Assembly (NCBI GenBank): GCA_041738135.1
Contig: JBGSQK010000018.1
Location: 1-64,000, forward strand
Direction of reading: 5' to 3'
Source: JAGOMX01 sp041738135
GTDB lineage: Bacteria; Pseudomonadota; Alphaproteobacteria; JAGOMX01
DNA: 64,000 nt
Shown piece after piece: positions 26,675-35,678 of this stretch. Each line of letters opens with the position of its first letter. The first letter of the stretch is position 1. The position numbers and the translations under genes were made by a program. The notes beneath the pieces were generated by a model that worked only from the letters and a program-made list of their open reading frames with translations, searched no databases and was not told the origin of the DNA.

Positions 26675-26706
26675 AAAAGGGGCCGTCCTTCTGGACGGCC
26701 CCTTTT
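26675..26706 (+). terminator. Rho-independent terminator of the cpa cluster
   Basis: A 14-bp perfect stem (AAAAGGGGCCGTCC / GGACGGCCCCTTTT) with a TTCT loop lies 17 bp after cpaD. It is the strongest intrinsic terminator in this part of the window and marks the end of the pilus cluster. Confidence 0.95.
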
Positions 26707-26732
26707 ACTTTGTTCCAAGTTATAAATAAATG

Positions 26733-26934
26733 GTAACCACTCACCAAAGCCTCGTCATCTAGAGCGCGCCTCCGCAAGCGGAGGAAGCGAAGGGGTCCAG
26801 CGGATGTGCGCGAGCGCATACGGGCTCCGTATTAAAGTACGATCGAGCTCGCATGCGTTTACACTTTTGTTCTGGATTCCACGCAGTAACGCTACGCTTA
26901 TGATGCTCTGGGACGGGAGTTGGTGAGTGCTTAC
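26733..26934. repeat. GC-rich intergenic palindromic element (MITE/REP-like)
   Basis: About 200 bp between cpaD and tadA is bounded by imperfect terminal inverted repeats: GTAACCACTCACCAA at 26733-26747 and TTGGTGAGTGCTTAC at 26920-26934 (14 of 15 pairs). Inside are further hairpins such as CCTCCGC-AA-GCGGAGG (26769-26784) and CGCGAGCGC, and base composition is markedly more GC-rich than around it. I see no coding potential. The gap 26659-26967 otherwise contains only the terminator. Confidence 0.6.
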
Positions 26935-26967
26935 TAAAATGTCGATTTATAGGGAAGCGGTAAACTA

Positions 26968-27402
26968 TCACCTCTTCTCAGCAAAAAAATCCTTAAGCAT
27001 CATCGAGCATTCTTGCTCCTGGAACCCACTAAACACATCCGGCTTATGGTTACAAGTTGATTGCTCAAAAATCTGAGGCCCATGGTCAACGCCTCCACCT
27101 TTGGTGTCAAAGGCCCCATAATATAACCGACGAATTCTCGCAAAACATATGGCTTGCGCACACATAGGGCAAGGCTCCAAAGTTACGTAAAGATCGCAAT
27201 CAATCAATCTTGCGGAACCCAATCTTTGTGCCGCCTGTCTTAAAACCAACATTTCCGCATGGGCTGTTGGATCATTGCTTTGAACAGTTTCATTGCCAGC
27301 TGCACCTATCACCTTATTCTCAAATACAACCACTGCCCCAATGGGAACGTCTCCCTTGCTTTTGGCAAGCAAAGCTTGCTCAATGGCTTTATCCATAAAC
27401 AT
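26968..27402 (-). CDS. tadA: tRNA-specific adenosine deaminase-like protein (TadA family)
   Basis: TadA deaminates A34 to inosine in tRNA-Arg(ACG). The 144-residue protein has both zinc/catalytic motifs of the CDA fold: THAEML-type HAE (DPTAHAEM) and PCPMC (LEPCPMCAQAICFARI). GDVPIGAVVVF and the C-terminal SGFQEQECSMMLKDFF, a QECS.LL.FF form, are TadA-like rather than cytosine or guanine deaminase. The ATG at 27402 overlaps the comF stop (TGATG), so the two are translationally coupled. Confidence 0.92.
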   Translation of the reverse strand: MFMDKAIEQALLAKSKGDVPIGAVVVFENKVIGAAGNETVQSNDPTAHAEMLVLRQAAQRLGSARLIDCDLYVTLEPCPMCAQAICFARIRRLYYGAFDTKGGGVDHGPQIFEQSTCNHKPDVFSGFQEQECSMMLKDFFAEKR

Positions 27403-28142
27403 CAGATAGCACCTTTCACAACTCGGGCAAAAGTCAGCACATCCACATTCCGAGCGCCAGCTTTTTTCAGTATACGACAGCATTCCTCAACGGTCGCTCC
27501 AGTGGTAAATACGTCATCAATTAACAACACATTCTTTCCTTTGATAGAGTCTGTATATTTAGAATTCACTTCTATGGCCGACTTTACATTTTTAAGACGA
27601 TCTTTGTAAGTTTTTTTCCCCTGGGAAGGCGTATACCTTGAGCGCACCAGAATTTCGTTAAGACGATGTTTCCCTGTTATATGAGTAATCTGATTACACA
27701 ATATGGCTGCCTGATTATACTGCCGCCATATAAGACGTAAACGATGTAAGGGGACAGGAATGATGACATCAGCTCGTTCAATCATTTCATTACCCGCATT
27801 GACCATCCAGCGGGATAGCAGTTTTGCTAGCTGCAACATATCTCCATGCTTAAAACACAAAACAAGATGACGGCTCACATCATTATAAACCACCGCACTT
27901 CGCATGCGGTCATATGTCGGTGGCTTATCAAGGCAAGGAGCACAAGAAAGTTCACCCTCAATTCCATAATCAAAAGGATAACCGCAACACACACATAATG
28001 GATTCGAGATAAACGTAAGCCCCTGCCAACAAACCGCACACACATTGTGCGGATCAGTGGTGCGCTCATAGCACAGCAAACATCTTGGCGGTAGCAAGAA
28101 ATTAACAGAAGTCTGTAAAATTAGTTTGAGAAGTGATAACAT
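27402..28142 (-). CDS. comF: ComF-family phosphoribosyltransferase-like protein
   Basis: ComF proteins support natural transformation in competent bacteria; in others the role is unclear. The 246-residue protein has an N-terminal zinc-ribbon with Cys pairs (CLLC, CAVC, CVCC, CAPC) and a C-terminal PRTase domain with VLLIDDVFTTGATVEECC. The ATG at 28142 gives the standard N-terminus (LLKLILQTSVNFLLPPRCLLC). It is divergent from fumC with 34 bp between the starts and coupled to tadA downstream. Confidence 0.92.
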   Translation of the reverse strand: MLSLLKLILQTSVNFLLPPRCLLCYERTTDPHNVCAVCWQGLTFISNPLCVCCGYPFDYGIEGELSCAPCLDKPPTYDRMRSAVVYNDVSRHLVLCFKHGDMLQLAKLLSRWMVNAGNEMIERADVIIPVPLHRLRLIWRQYNQAAILCNQITHITGKHRLNEILVRSRYTPSQGKKTYKDRLKNVKSAIEVNSKYTDSIKGKNVLLIDDVFTTGATVEECCRILKKAGARNVDVLTFARVVKGAI

Positions 28143-28176
28143 GCGGCAATAATAATAACTCGTGGAGAAAAAAACA

Positions 28177-29568
28177 ATGGTCAAAACACGTATGGAATCA
28201 GACACCATGGGCGAGGTTGCAGTTGAGGCAAACCGCTATTGGGGCGCTCAAACGCAAAGATCCATCGAAAACTTTCCCATTGGCACCGAGAAAATGCCCA
28301 AAGCCTTAATTCGTGCTTTTGGCCAGCAAAAATATGCGGCAGCCGCTGCAAACCTGAACTTAGATGATCTAGATCAATCCATCGGCACGGCCATTAAGCA
28401 AGCGGCACAAGAGGTAATCGATGGCAAGCTGGATGACCATTTTCCCCTCGTCATTTGGCAGACCGGATCAGGCACACAAACGAACATGAATGCCAACGAG
28501 GTGATCTCCAATAGAGCCATCGAAATTTTGGGTGGCGTCATAGGTTCAAAAAACCCCGTTCACCCCAATGACCATGTAAATCGAGGACAATCATCCAACG
28601 ACAGCTTTCCCACCGTGATGCACATTGCAGCGGCAGAGCAGGTTCATACACATCTGATACCCGCTTTAGAAAAGCTGCACATGGCATTGTGGAAAAAAGA
28701 AAAGGAATTTTCGTCCATTGTTAAAATAGGACGCACACACCTGCAAGATGCAACCCCACTTACATTGGGCCAAGAATTTTCAGGCTATGCCACACAAGTG
28801 AAATATTGTGTTGAGCAACTGCAAAAAACACTGCCGCGTTTATACAGACTTGCACAGGGCGGTACAGCTGTGGGGACGGGCCTGAATACCAAGCCCGATT
28901 TCGATAAGAAGTTTGCCATCGAAGTTTCGGCATTGACCGGCCTGCCGTTTGTGGCTGCGGACAACAAGTTTGAAGTTCTGGCCGCCCATAACGCCATGGT
29001 CGAGCTTTCAGGAGCCTTGAATACGTGCGCTGTGGCATTAATGAAGATTGCCAATGACATTCGCCTGCTAGGATCAGGACCTCGTTGCGGCCTGGGCGAG
29101 CTGGAGCTGCCCGCTAATGAACCTGGCTCTTCCATTATGCCAGGAAAAGTCAATCCCACCCAGGTGGAGTCCCTTACTATGATTTGCGCGCAAGTGATGG
29201 GAAACAACGTAACCGTCTCCATTGCCGATTCCCACAGCCATCTGGAACTGAACGTTTTTAAACCGGTTATCATCTTTAACGTTCTGCAATCCATCCAATT
29301 GCTAGCCGATGGCTGCAATAGCTTCAGAACTCGCTGCATTGACGGTGTAAAAGCCAATGAGAACAAAATACGTCAGTCTTTATATGACTCCCTCATGCTG
29401 GTGACCGCTTTGAATCCCCATATCGGTTACGACAATGCCGCAAAGATTGCTAAAAAGGCTTACAACGACGGATCCAGCCTCCGTGTGGCAGCCCGGGAAC
29501 TGGATCTAGTAACTGAGGATGACTTTGATCGTTGGGTAAAACCGGAGGACATGGTTCACCCAGGCTGA
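28177..29568 (+). CDS. fumC: Class II fumarate hydratase
   Basis: FumC interconverts fumarate and L-malate in the TCA cycle and is the iron-independent enzyme. The 463 residues show the class signature GSSIMPGKVNPTQ, the active-site HPNDHVNRGQSSNDSFPT and RTHLQDATPLTLGQEFSGY. The ATG at 28177 is preferred since GTGGAG lies a proper distance upstream; the GTG at 28162 overlaps that site. The base composition is richer in G+C than flanking intergenic DNA but typical of housekeeping genes here. No other TCA genes are adjacent. Confidence 0.97.
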   Translation: MVKTRMESDTMGEVAVEANRYWGAQTQRSIENFPIGTEKMPKALIRAFGQQKYAAAAANLNLDDLDQSIGTAIKQAAQEVIDGKLDDHFPLVIWQTGSGTQTNMNANEVISNRAIEILGGVIGSKNPVHPNDHVNRGQSSNDSFPTVMHIAAAEQVHTHLIPALEKLHMALWKKEKEFSSIVKIGRTHLQDATPLTLGQEFSGYATQVKYCVEQLQKTLPRLYRLAQGGTAVGTGLNTKPDFDKKFAIEVSALTGLPFVAADNKFEVLAAHNAMVELSGALNTCAVALMKIANDIRLLGSGPRCGLGELELPANEPGSSIMPGKVNPTQVESLTMICAQVMGNNVTVSIADSHSHLELNVFKPVIIFNVLQSIQLLADGCNSFRTRCIDGVKANENKIRQSLYDSLMLVTALNPHIGYDNAAKIAKKAYNDGSSLRVAARELDLVTEDDFDRWVKPEDMVHPG

Positions 29569-29607
29569 TTTCTGCTTGTATGAACGTAACTTAAATTGGA
29601 GAACAAG

Positions 29608-29892
29608 ATGATAAAAATAACATTTTTACTTACTCTGATGCTAACCGCTCATATGGCGTATGCTGAGGACACCAATCTAGAATTCAATGACAGTGATACA
29701 AAAAGCGGCAGGCTGCGAATAGCATTACAACAAGCCGAAGAAGAAGAGCGGCTAGAAAGAGAAGGGGCATATGGCAACTGGGGCTCCGTCCATTTGCAGC
29801 CAAATGCAAATGAGGCTGTGGTTATGGCAGCTCCGCCTTTATCGTTCTTTCAAAGAATACGCAAAGGTTTAACCAAGCTACGTGGTAATTGA
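29608..29892 (+). CDS. Small exported protein of unknown function
   Basis: This 94-residue protein has a clear signal peptide (MIKITFLLTLMLTAHMAYA, cleavage before EDTN). A charged helical segment (RIALQQAEEEERLEREG), the sequence YGNWGSVHLQPNANE, and a short basic C-terminus (FFQRIRKGLTKLRGN) that may be an amphipathic membrane-binding helix follow. GGAG lies 6 nt before the ATG at 29608. The NWGS tetrad also occurs just after the signal peptide of the exonuclease-like protein at 61.3 kb; this may be chance. The gene lies between fumC and a shared terminator. Confidence 0.7.
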   Translation: MIKITFLLTLMLTAHMAYAEDTNLEFNDSDTKSGRLRIALQQAEEEERLEREGAYGNWGSVHLQPNANEAVVMAAPPLSFFQRIRKGLTKLRGN

Positions 29893-29894
29893 AA

Positions 29895-29918
29895 TGAGGG
29901 GCTTCAACGAGCCCCTCA
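29895..29918. terminator. Bidirectional terminator
   Basis: TGAGGGGCT and AGCCCCTCA form a perfect 9-bp GC-rich stem with a 6-nt loop in the 30-bp gap between the small exported protein gene and the convergent permease gene. Confidence 0.85.
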
Positions 29919-29922
29919 ATTG

Positions 29923-31113
29923 TTAACCTAAAGTCCGCCACAATTCGCTGACAATGATCCCACCGAAGAAGACCAGGCTCATCATCGCCATTACTTTTTC
30001 AACCAACCTTATTGGCGTACGTCGTTTGCCGTATTCTGTGGATAGAACCATAGCGGTAGGTAATATGCCCAAGATGGCAGCAACGAAGATACCGGCAAAG
30101 CTCAAGATTGATGAAATCCCAGAAGGGTAAAGGTTGATGATCACCACAGGTGTCACAAATCCTAAAACGATTGCTAACATGGATTTTTTTGTTGGGTTAG
30201 CGATAGGCAATGAGTCTTTCAGATAGCTGAAGAGACAATGCCCCACGCCCAAGAATGAAGTCAGTACCGCTGTCAGCATAATTCCAAATCCATATGTCTT
30301 AAAAGATGGATCTTTAACCAAACTCGTCAGTGTATTAATAACTTCCGTGCCCCTATCCTGACTGAGAGCTATCTTGGCAAGTCCATTGCCATCAGCTCCG
30401 ATAACCCCAAAGGCAATCAATTCCCAAGCGAGGTATGCCAGCAGAATAACAATGCTGCCGGTCAGCAAAGCAGCATACAGTTTTTTCTTATCATTGTTCA
30501 GATACCCTACCAGCGAAGGCAAAACAATTGAGAAGCCGAAAGTTGTGAGCAACATACTGAAAGTAGCTGGAATCTCTGTTAAATTATAGGTTTCTAAATT
30601 GATCTCTTGTACTTCAGGAACACTGATCACGATAATCATCACCAGGAAGAAAAGCTTAGCCGCCGTGATGAACTGATTAATATTGACCAGATTGCCAAGG
30701 CCACTATAGATAACGCTGGCAATCACAAAGGTAAAGCCCACCTGAGCTGCTTGCGCAGAAATCTCAAAATCTGCGTAGCGGCCAAGTAATTCCATAACCC
30801 AGGCCGATCCCACCGTAATATACATGGAAACCAATGCCATCAGCAGAGCCAAGTAGCAAAACTCCACAATAGCATTGGCCCATTTGCCTAACAATTGCGT
30901 GGTCATCGTGGATAAATCCACATCACCTTCAAAACAAAGTCTTGCCTTGATCATGTTAAAAGCCGCCACTGTCATAAACAGCCAGGTGATCGTTAAACCC
31001 AAAACTGAGCCCCAAAATCCACAAGAAACCGTGGATATAGGTAGCGCCAAGATGCCAGCACCAATGGCAGTGCCAACAATTAAAAAAATACTTTGTAGCA
31101 GTCTGATCGACAT
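29923..31113 (-). CDS. Aromatic amino-acid permease (HAAAP family, TyrP/Mtr-like)
   Basis: This 396-residue inner-membrane transporter has about eleven hydrophobic helices. The N-terminal FLIVGTAIGAGILALPISTVSCGFWGS matches the hydroxy/aromatic amino acid permease family, as do FGFSIVLPSLVGYLNNDKKKLYAALLTGS and LGVGHCLFSYLKDSL. It probably imports tyrosine or tryptophan by proton symport, but specificity cannot be read from sequence. Such uptake fits an organism that depends on a host for amino acids (inference). The 400 bp upstream hold no gene. Confidence 0.88.
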   Translation of the reverse strand: MSIRLLQSIFLIVGTAIGAGILALPISTVSCGFWGSVLGLTITWLFMTVAAFNMIKARLCFEGDVDLSTMTTQLLGKWANAIVEFCYLALLMALVSMYITVGSAWVMELLGRYADFEISAQAAQVGFTFVIASVIYSGLGNLVNINQFITAAKLFFLVMIIVISVPEVQEINLETYNLTEIPATFSMLLTTFGFSIVLPSLVGYLNNDKKKLYAALLTGSIVILLAYLAWELIAFGVIGADGNGLAKIALSQDRGTEVINTLTSLVKDPSFKTYGFGIMLTAVLTSFLGVGHCLFSYLKDSLPIANPTKKSMLAIVLGFVTPVVIINLYPSGISSILSFAGIFVAAILGILPTAMVLSTEYGKRRTPIRLVEKVMAMMSLVFFGGIIVSELWRTLG

Positions 31114-31395
31114 AATATACCTCGTAAAAAAATGAATTCAGTGCCACCCCTTTGGGTGACTTCTATAAATGTTCAATGATGTGTGGGAATAGGAATATGT
31201 ATGCGCTGCTAGCGCGCAAAATTAAATGAGGATGTAAAAAGCTTCAACGTAATGTCCATGTTTTAAATATAAGAATCATTCTGACTTGCGTCAAGTAATA
31301 TCTGAGCAAGTTTTTTTTCAGTCTGTGTTATCAGGCATCTAACCGATAGCGGGCAATGAACAACTCACGATAGCAAGAAAATTTAATTGTCAATA

Positions 31396-31412
31396 TTAAC
31401 GAAAAATTAACC
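31396..31412 (+). promoter_or_regulatory. CtrA-like site upstream of the RTX-like gene
   Basis: TTAACGAAAAATTAACC matches TTAA-N7-TTAACC, the full CtrA consensus known from Caulobacter. It lies 102 bp before the ATG of the RTX-like gene, a plausible promoter distance. The gap 31114-31513 shows no gene. Near the start, an 8-bp direct repeat GTTTGGTC occurs at 31478-31485 and 31490-31497. Confidence 0.5.
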
Positions 31413-31513
31413 TTTTTGCTAGAGGATAGAAATAGAGACTAATGATGGAAGTTAAGATTAATATTATTTGATAGAAGGTTTGGTCAACAGTTTGGTCTAT
31501 AGGGAGAAGTAAA

Positions 31514-33325
31514 ATGAATATCTTTGAATTATATGTTAAGGGTTTACTGAACGGTAGCGATGATAGTGATCTGATAGCAATACTCATTGCAAAAAATGCA
31601 GAGATTTCTTCCGGCGATGGAGATGATTCTATTTATATAGGCTATGCCGTCAACTCGACTATTAATTCAGGGGCAGGAAAGGACTCGATTCTGGTTGCAT
31701 CGAGCTCGGGCTCCACTCTTATCGGAGGCTTGGGCGATGACTGTATGATAAGTGTCTTAGGATCGGCCAAAATGTATGGTGATCAAGGCGATAGTGTAAG
31801 CCAAGTGCCCATTTTTCTTTTCTTTAACCCCTCTAGCTTTACAACTCAGAATGTCGTCTTTACTATTCCTGCCACTGGGTTCGGAAATGATACCATGTAT
31901 GGCGGCACTGGGGACGACTTAATGTGTGGTGACTCAGGTAGCATTGAAAATCAGGTTATTTTTCAAACAGCAAGTACTGGTGCTGGTCAGCAACAAACTA
32001 TGCAATTCGAATTAACCGGTGCGCAGCTGGTTTTTGGTAACGATGTCATATATGGGGGTGGCGGCAATGATAGGATCAATGGTGATGCGGATCTTACCCA
32101 AGGGTTCGTTCTGGCTCCTGGAACGACCCCGGGAGCTACAGCCATTGCTAATGGAGTAAATGCCCAAGCCACCGCTACATTCATAACCAATAACAACGCA
32201 TTTATATTTGGGCATGATCATATTAACGCTGGAGATGGTAATGACATTGTAAATGGTGACGTAAGTGTTGTGGCAAATGAAGCTGCATTCGGAGTTGCAA
32301 CCGCAAAGAATGGTGGGCAAGCAACAAGTAACTTCTCTACCACCAATGAATTTATAATATATGGGCATGATCATATATCTGGCGGAAAAGGGAATGACAT
32401 CGTTTTTGGTGATGGCCGGGACAATTCCCATAATGCAGTGGGTGGCAGTGCATATGCTGATGGCGCCGGAAGTGTAGCCAAAGTGCTAGACTGGGTAGGA
32501 TTTAATCTATTACCAGGACTAGAGTCTCATTTACCACTAATCACCACGTTGGGCAATGATGTCATATCAGGCGATGCTGGCAATGACACGATTTATGGCG
32601 ATACCAAATCCTATTTTAACGAAGCCATTGGAGGAACTGCTACTGCTCTCAACGGGGGTACTGCCTTATCCGTTTATGTGGTTGACGGCACTATCGTTAC
32701 TTACGGGAAAGATCAATTATCTGGAGGCGATGGAAACGACAAAATTGTGGGCGATACTTTATCCACGGAACTTGTGCTTACCCAAGGAACAGCTGTGGGA
32801 GTCGGTGCAACAGTGGTTACATCTATCATTAACTTCACTCAAAGTATGGGGGATGACAATATCTTCGGTGGGGGTGGTAATGATTTGATTCTCGGGGACT
32901 GCCTAGATTATACTTTGTTGGATACCACGCTATCGGTGTCTACGGTCGGTGGACACTTACGTGTAGCGGATCATTTCAACAACTCAATTACTTTTGGAAA
33001 TGATCTGATGTCGGGAGGATCGGGTTGCGATAATTTTATTACCTCCGTCGCTCTATCAACCAATAACAAGCTTATTGCCCAAGGGTTTGATAAGATCACA
33101 GACTTCAACGTTGCCAGTGACATATTAACCTTTGTTGGCACTACTATGGCTATTTTGACAGCTCACACCCAATTCGTGTATAGCGGAAATGATACCGTGA
33201 TTAAGTTTGATGGAGGAGTCGGAGGATCGATTACACTTCAAAACGTAAATGTTTCATGCTTGGGCGACCTTAATATAACAACGCTCGCTGATTCTTCAAC
33301 CCTATCCGGACAATTTACTGGTTAA
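31514..33325 (+). CDS. RTX-like calcium-binding protein with spaced repeats
   Basis: This is a 603-residue predicted secreted protein. At least eight copies of a block like FGNDxIxGGxGNDxIxGD begin near nt 31880, 32034, 32205, 32358, 32550, 32703, 32848 and 32992. The GGxGNDxhxGD core is the RTX calcium-binding nonapeptide. The blocks are 48-64 residues apart, separated by hydrophobic Thr/Ala/Val-rich segments instead of running in tandem. The C-terminus (FDKITDFNVASDILTFVG) resembles the end of type I-secreted RTX proteins. There is no N-terminal signal peptide, which fits type I secretion, but no HlyB/HlyD genes are adjacent. No enzymatic domain was seen; an adhesin or surface-layer role is a guess. 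Confidence 0.85.
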   Translation: MNIFELYVKGLLNGSDDSDLIAILIAKNAEISSGDGDDSIYIGYAVNSTINSGAGKDSILVASSSGSTLIGGLGDDCMISVLGSAKMYGDQGDSVSQVPIFLFFNPSSFTTQNVVFTIPATGFGNDTMYGGTGDDLMCGDSGSIENQVIFQTASTGAGQQQTMQFELTGAQLVFGNDVIYGGGGNDRINGDADLTQGFVLAPGTTPGATAIANGVNAQATATFITNNNAFIFGHDHINAGDGNDIVNGDVSVVANEAAFGVATAKNGGQATSNFSTTNEFIIYGHDHISGGKGNDIVFGDGRDNSHNAVGGSAYADGAGSVAKVLDWVGFNLLPGLESHLPLITTLGNDVISGDAGNDTIYGDTKSYFNEAIGGTATALNGGTALSVYVVDGTIVTYGKDQLSGGDGNDKIVGDTLSTELVLTQGTAVGVGATVVTSIINFTQSMGDDNIFGGGGNDLILGDCLDYTLLDTTLSVSTVGGHLRVADHFNNSITFGNDLMSGGSGCDNFITSVALSTNNKLIAQGFDKITDFNVASDILTFVGTTMAILTAHTQFVYSGNDTVIKFDGGVGGSITLQNVNVSCLGDLNITTLADSSTLSGQFTG

Positions 33326-33342
33326 GATTTTACGCACATACT

Positions 33343-33375
33343 AAGCTGAGATGAAGCTCATATTCATCTCAGCTT
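33343..33375 (+). terminator. Terminator after the RTX-like gene
   Basis: AAGCTGAGATGAA and TTCATCTCAGCTT form a 13-bp perfect stem with a 7-nt loop 17 bp after the stop codon, followed by a short T-containing tail. Confidence 0.85.
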
Positions 33376-33589
33376 TCTATAAACCGCCAAACCTAATACA
33401 TAGCATTGGCACATTGGTGTCACCGCTAGCCATGATCCCCCTTAAATCAGCCTTTTTTGGATTGAACAAAAACAAGACAAATATAGCCGTGATTTTTAAC
33501 TGTATTATCACGTCCCCCGTTAATTTCTCTTTACTATTTCAATGATGGTAGGTATTTTGAATTGCTATTAAATGAAGAGGAATTTTGCA

Positions 33590-34252
33590 ATGGACAATCG
33601 AGTAGATGAGCTTCTCCATGATGTTGAGGAACAACTGAAGTGGGAGCGCTTTGAGAAAATTTGGAAAGACTATGGTGTTTTCTTTATTGCCGGCATCTTG
33701 GCAATCATATTAGGCGTTGCCGGTTATGTATACTGGGATTACGCCAGTCTTAAAAACCAGGAAGAGCTGTCCGAAAAATATACGTCAGCAATTACGTTGC
33801 TTGGTAAAGACCAACAAACGGAAGCTTTAGAAAAGCTCAAGGTTCTATCTGAGGATAGCAGTAGCTATGGCATGATGGCTCGCTTTGTAAGCGCATCCGT
33901 TTTGGTTGATAATCCACAAACCCGCCCACAGGCTGTGGCAATCTACCGCGACATCATTGCCAACAAGTCTATTGATCGTAAATACCGCAATCTGGCAATT
34001 GTTTTCTTGGTAATGGCGGAAATGGATTCTGGCGATACCAAGGAATTGGCTAAGTTGTTGCAAGAAACATCCACTGGCATCAATATGTGGCCAGACACCA
34101 CAGCTGAACTGACAGCATTAGTTGCACTCAAAAATGGTGAAATCGAACAAGCAAGATCCATATTTGAGGAACTGAAAAAGAGTGAACATGCTACACAAGG
34201 TGTTCAGCTGCGCGCAAAAGCTATGCTGCAAACACTACCGCCAACAAAATAA
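33590..34252 (+). CDS. YfgM-like membrane-anchored TPR-type protein
   Basis: This 220-residue protein has a cytoplasmic N-terminus (VDELLHDVEEQLKWERFEKIWKDYG), one transmembrane helix (VFFIAGILAIILGVAGYVYW) and a periplasmic TPR-like helical domain. This is the architecture of YfgM (PF09976), which in E. coli associates with the Sec translocon and PpiD. It precedes bamB and der, reproducing the yfgM-bamB-der order. The ATG at 33590 lies 8-9 nt after GAGGAA and is preferred to the ATG at 33572, which overlaps that site. Confidence 0.9.
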   Translation: MDNRVDELLHDVEEQLKWERFEKIWKDYGVFFIAGILAIILGVAGYVYWDYASLKNQEELSEKYTSAITLLGKDQQTEALEKLKVLSEDSSSYGMMARFVSASVLVDNPQTRPQAVAIYRDIIANKSIDRKYRNLAIVFLVMAEMDSGDTKELAKLLQETSTGINMWPDTTAELTALVALKNGEIEQARSIFEELKKSEHATQGVQLRAKAMLQTLPPTK

Positions 34253-34262
34253 GAGGATTACT

Positions 34263-35591
34263 ATGAAGCGTTATATGGTTCTGATGTTGCTTCCTTTTCT
34301 GGTTACGGGCTGTGACAAGCTAGAGGAAATGGGGATTGCTAAATCTAAAAAAGAAATCCCTGTTAAAGGCAAGCGCGAAACTGTTTTATTGACAGATGAT
34401 GTGGCAATCCTTAAACCAGACAAGGACGCTGGGCCTGTAGTATTGCCTGCAGCAGAACAAATCAAAGAGTGGCACCAAGCCGGACATAATGCATCCCATG
34501 CTATGCCGCACGCGCAGGCTGCGGCTGAGCTGAACCTTTTGTGGGAATCAAAACTGGGCATAAAATCAGCGTCGAATCAAAGATTGCTTTGTGAACCAAT
34601 CGTTGCTGAAAATCTGATTATATTTTACACACCAGACAGCTATGTAAGAGCGTACGATGTGGATACGGGTAAGTTCAATTGGGCTATATTCATCAAGCCG
34701 GAAAAGAAGCAAGACGCAATTCTCGGCGGCGGCGTTGCATACAATGATGGTAAATTATTTGTGACCACACCTTTTGCTGAATTGTTTGCGCTGGACATCA
34801 AAGCAGGCAAGCCTCTGTGGATGGCCAAAACCAATAGCCCCTTAAGAAGTGCGCCTACAGTAGCAGGCGGAAGAGTATACGTGGTGTCTCTTAACAACGA
34901 AATGCACGCCTATGCGGAAGATACAGGGCAATTACTGTGGACCCACGCTGGTTTAAGTGAATCTGCGGGTCTTCTTGGTGGATGTACGCCTTCCGTTCAT
35001 CAAAACGTTGTGGTTGCGCCTTATTCTTCTGGCGAAGTTTTTGCACTTCAAGCTGAAAATGGTTTGCAGTTGTGGACCGATAGCTTGGCGTCAGCTCACC
35101 GAACAGATTCTTTTGCCGGCATGCCTCATATTCGTGCTAAACCTGTCATTAAGGATGGCATTGCCTATGTGGTCAGCCAAGCAGGACGCTCTTCTGCCTA
35201 TGACTTACGAACCGGTGATGTGCTATGGCAGCATGAATTCGGGGGAGCACAAACGCCAATGGTGGTGGGTGACTCATTGTTTATGCTGACCAACGAAAAC
35301 CAGATCGTTTGTTTAGACGCGAAAAAAGGCTTGATTCGCTGGGCAAAAGAATTACCCACGTGGCAAGACGAAGCGAAGAATAAAGGACGCATTGTTTGGA
35401 ACGGTCCCGTACTTGCTGGATCAAGGCTATACCTAGTTGCATCCTATGGAACCTTATTAGCGCTGGACGCAACCACAGGCGAAAAAACAGCTGAGCATAG
35501 AATTCCGGGCAAATATCTGTTGGCGCCGGTAGTGGCAGATGGAGTTGTCTACGTAATAAATGAGGCTGGGACTTTCAGTGCATTTAAATAA
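34263..35591 (+). CDS. bamB: Outer-membrane protein assembly factor BamB
   Basis: BamB is the beta-propeller lipoprotein of the BAM complex that helps insert outer-membrane barrels. The 442-residue protein has a signal peptide and lipobox (LVTGC). Repeated PQQ-like blades follow, for example YAEDTGQLLWTHAGLSE, LQAENGLQLWTDSL, YDLRTGDVLWQHEFGG and LDAKKGLIRWAKELP. The ATG at 34263 follows AGAGGA and lies 10 bp after yfgM. der follows 87 bp downstream, as in many Proteobacteria. Confidence 0.94.
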   Translation: MKRYMVLMLLPFLVTGCDKLEEMGIAKSKKEIPVKGKRETVLLTDDVAILKPDKDAGPVVLPAAEQIKEWHQAGHNASHAMPHAQAAAELNLLWESKLGIKSASNQRLLCEPIVAENLIIFYTPDSYVRAYDVDTGKFNWAIFIKPEKKQDAILGGGVAYNDGKLFVTTPFAELFALDIKAGKPLWMAKTNSPLRSAPTVAGGRVYVVSLNNEMHAYAEDTGQLLWTHAGLSESAGLLGGCTPSVHQNVVVAPYSSGEVFALQAENGLQLWTDSLASAHRTDSFAGMPHIRAKPVIKDGIAYVVSQAGRSSAYDLRTGDVLWQHEFGGAQTPMVVGDSLFMLTNENQIVCLDAKKGLIRWAKELPTWQDEAKNKGRIVWNGPVLAGSRLYLVASYGTLLALDATTGEKTAEHRIPGKYLLAPVVADGVVYVINEAGTFSAFK

Positions 35592-35678
35592 GACTACTAG
35601 CGTTATCAACTAGTACATGCAATCCCCGGCTCAGGGCAGGGGAGAGACGGCGTGGTTTAGGGTTTGGAGTTATGATTT

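Noticed and set aside
33351..33545. 64-codon open frame between the RTX-like gene and yfgM
   Set aside because: It begins inside the terminator hairpin and shows no signal peptide, ribosome-binding site or family pattern.
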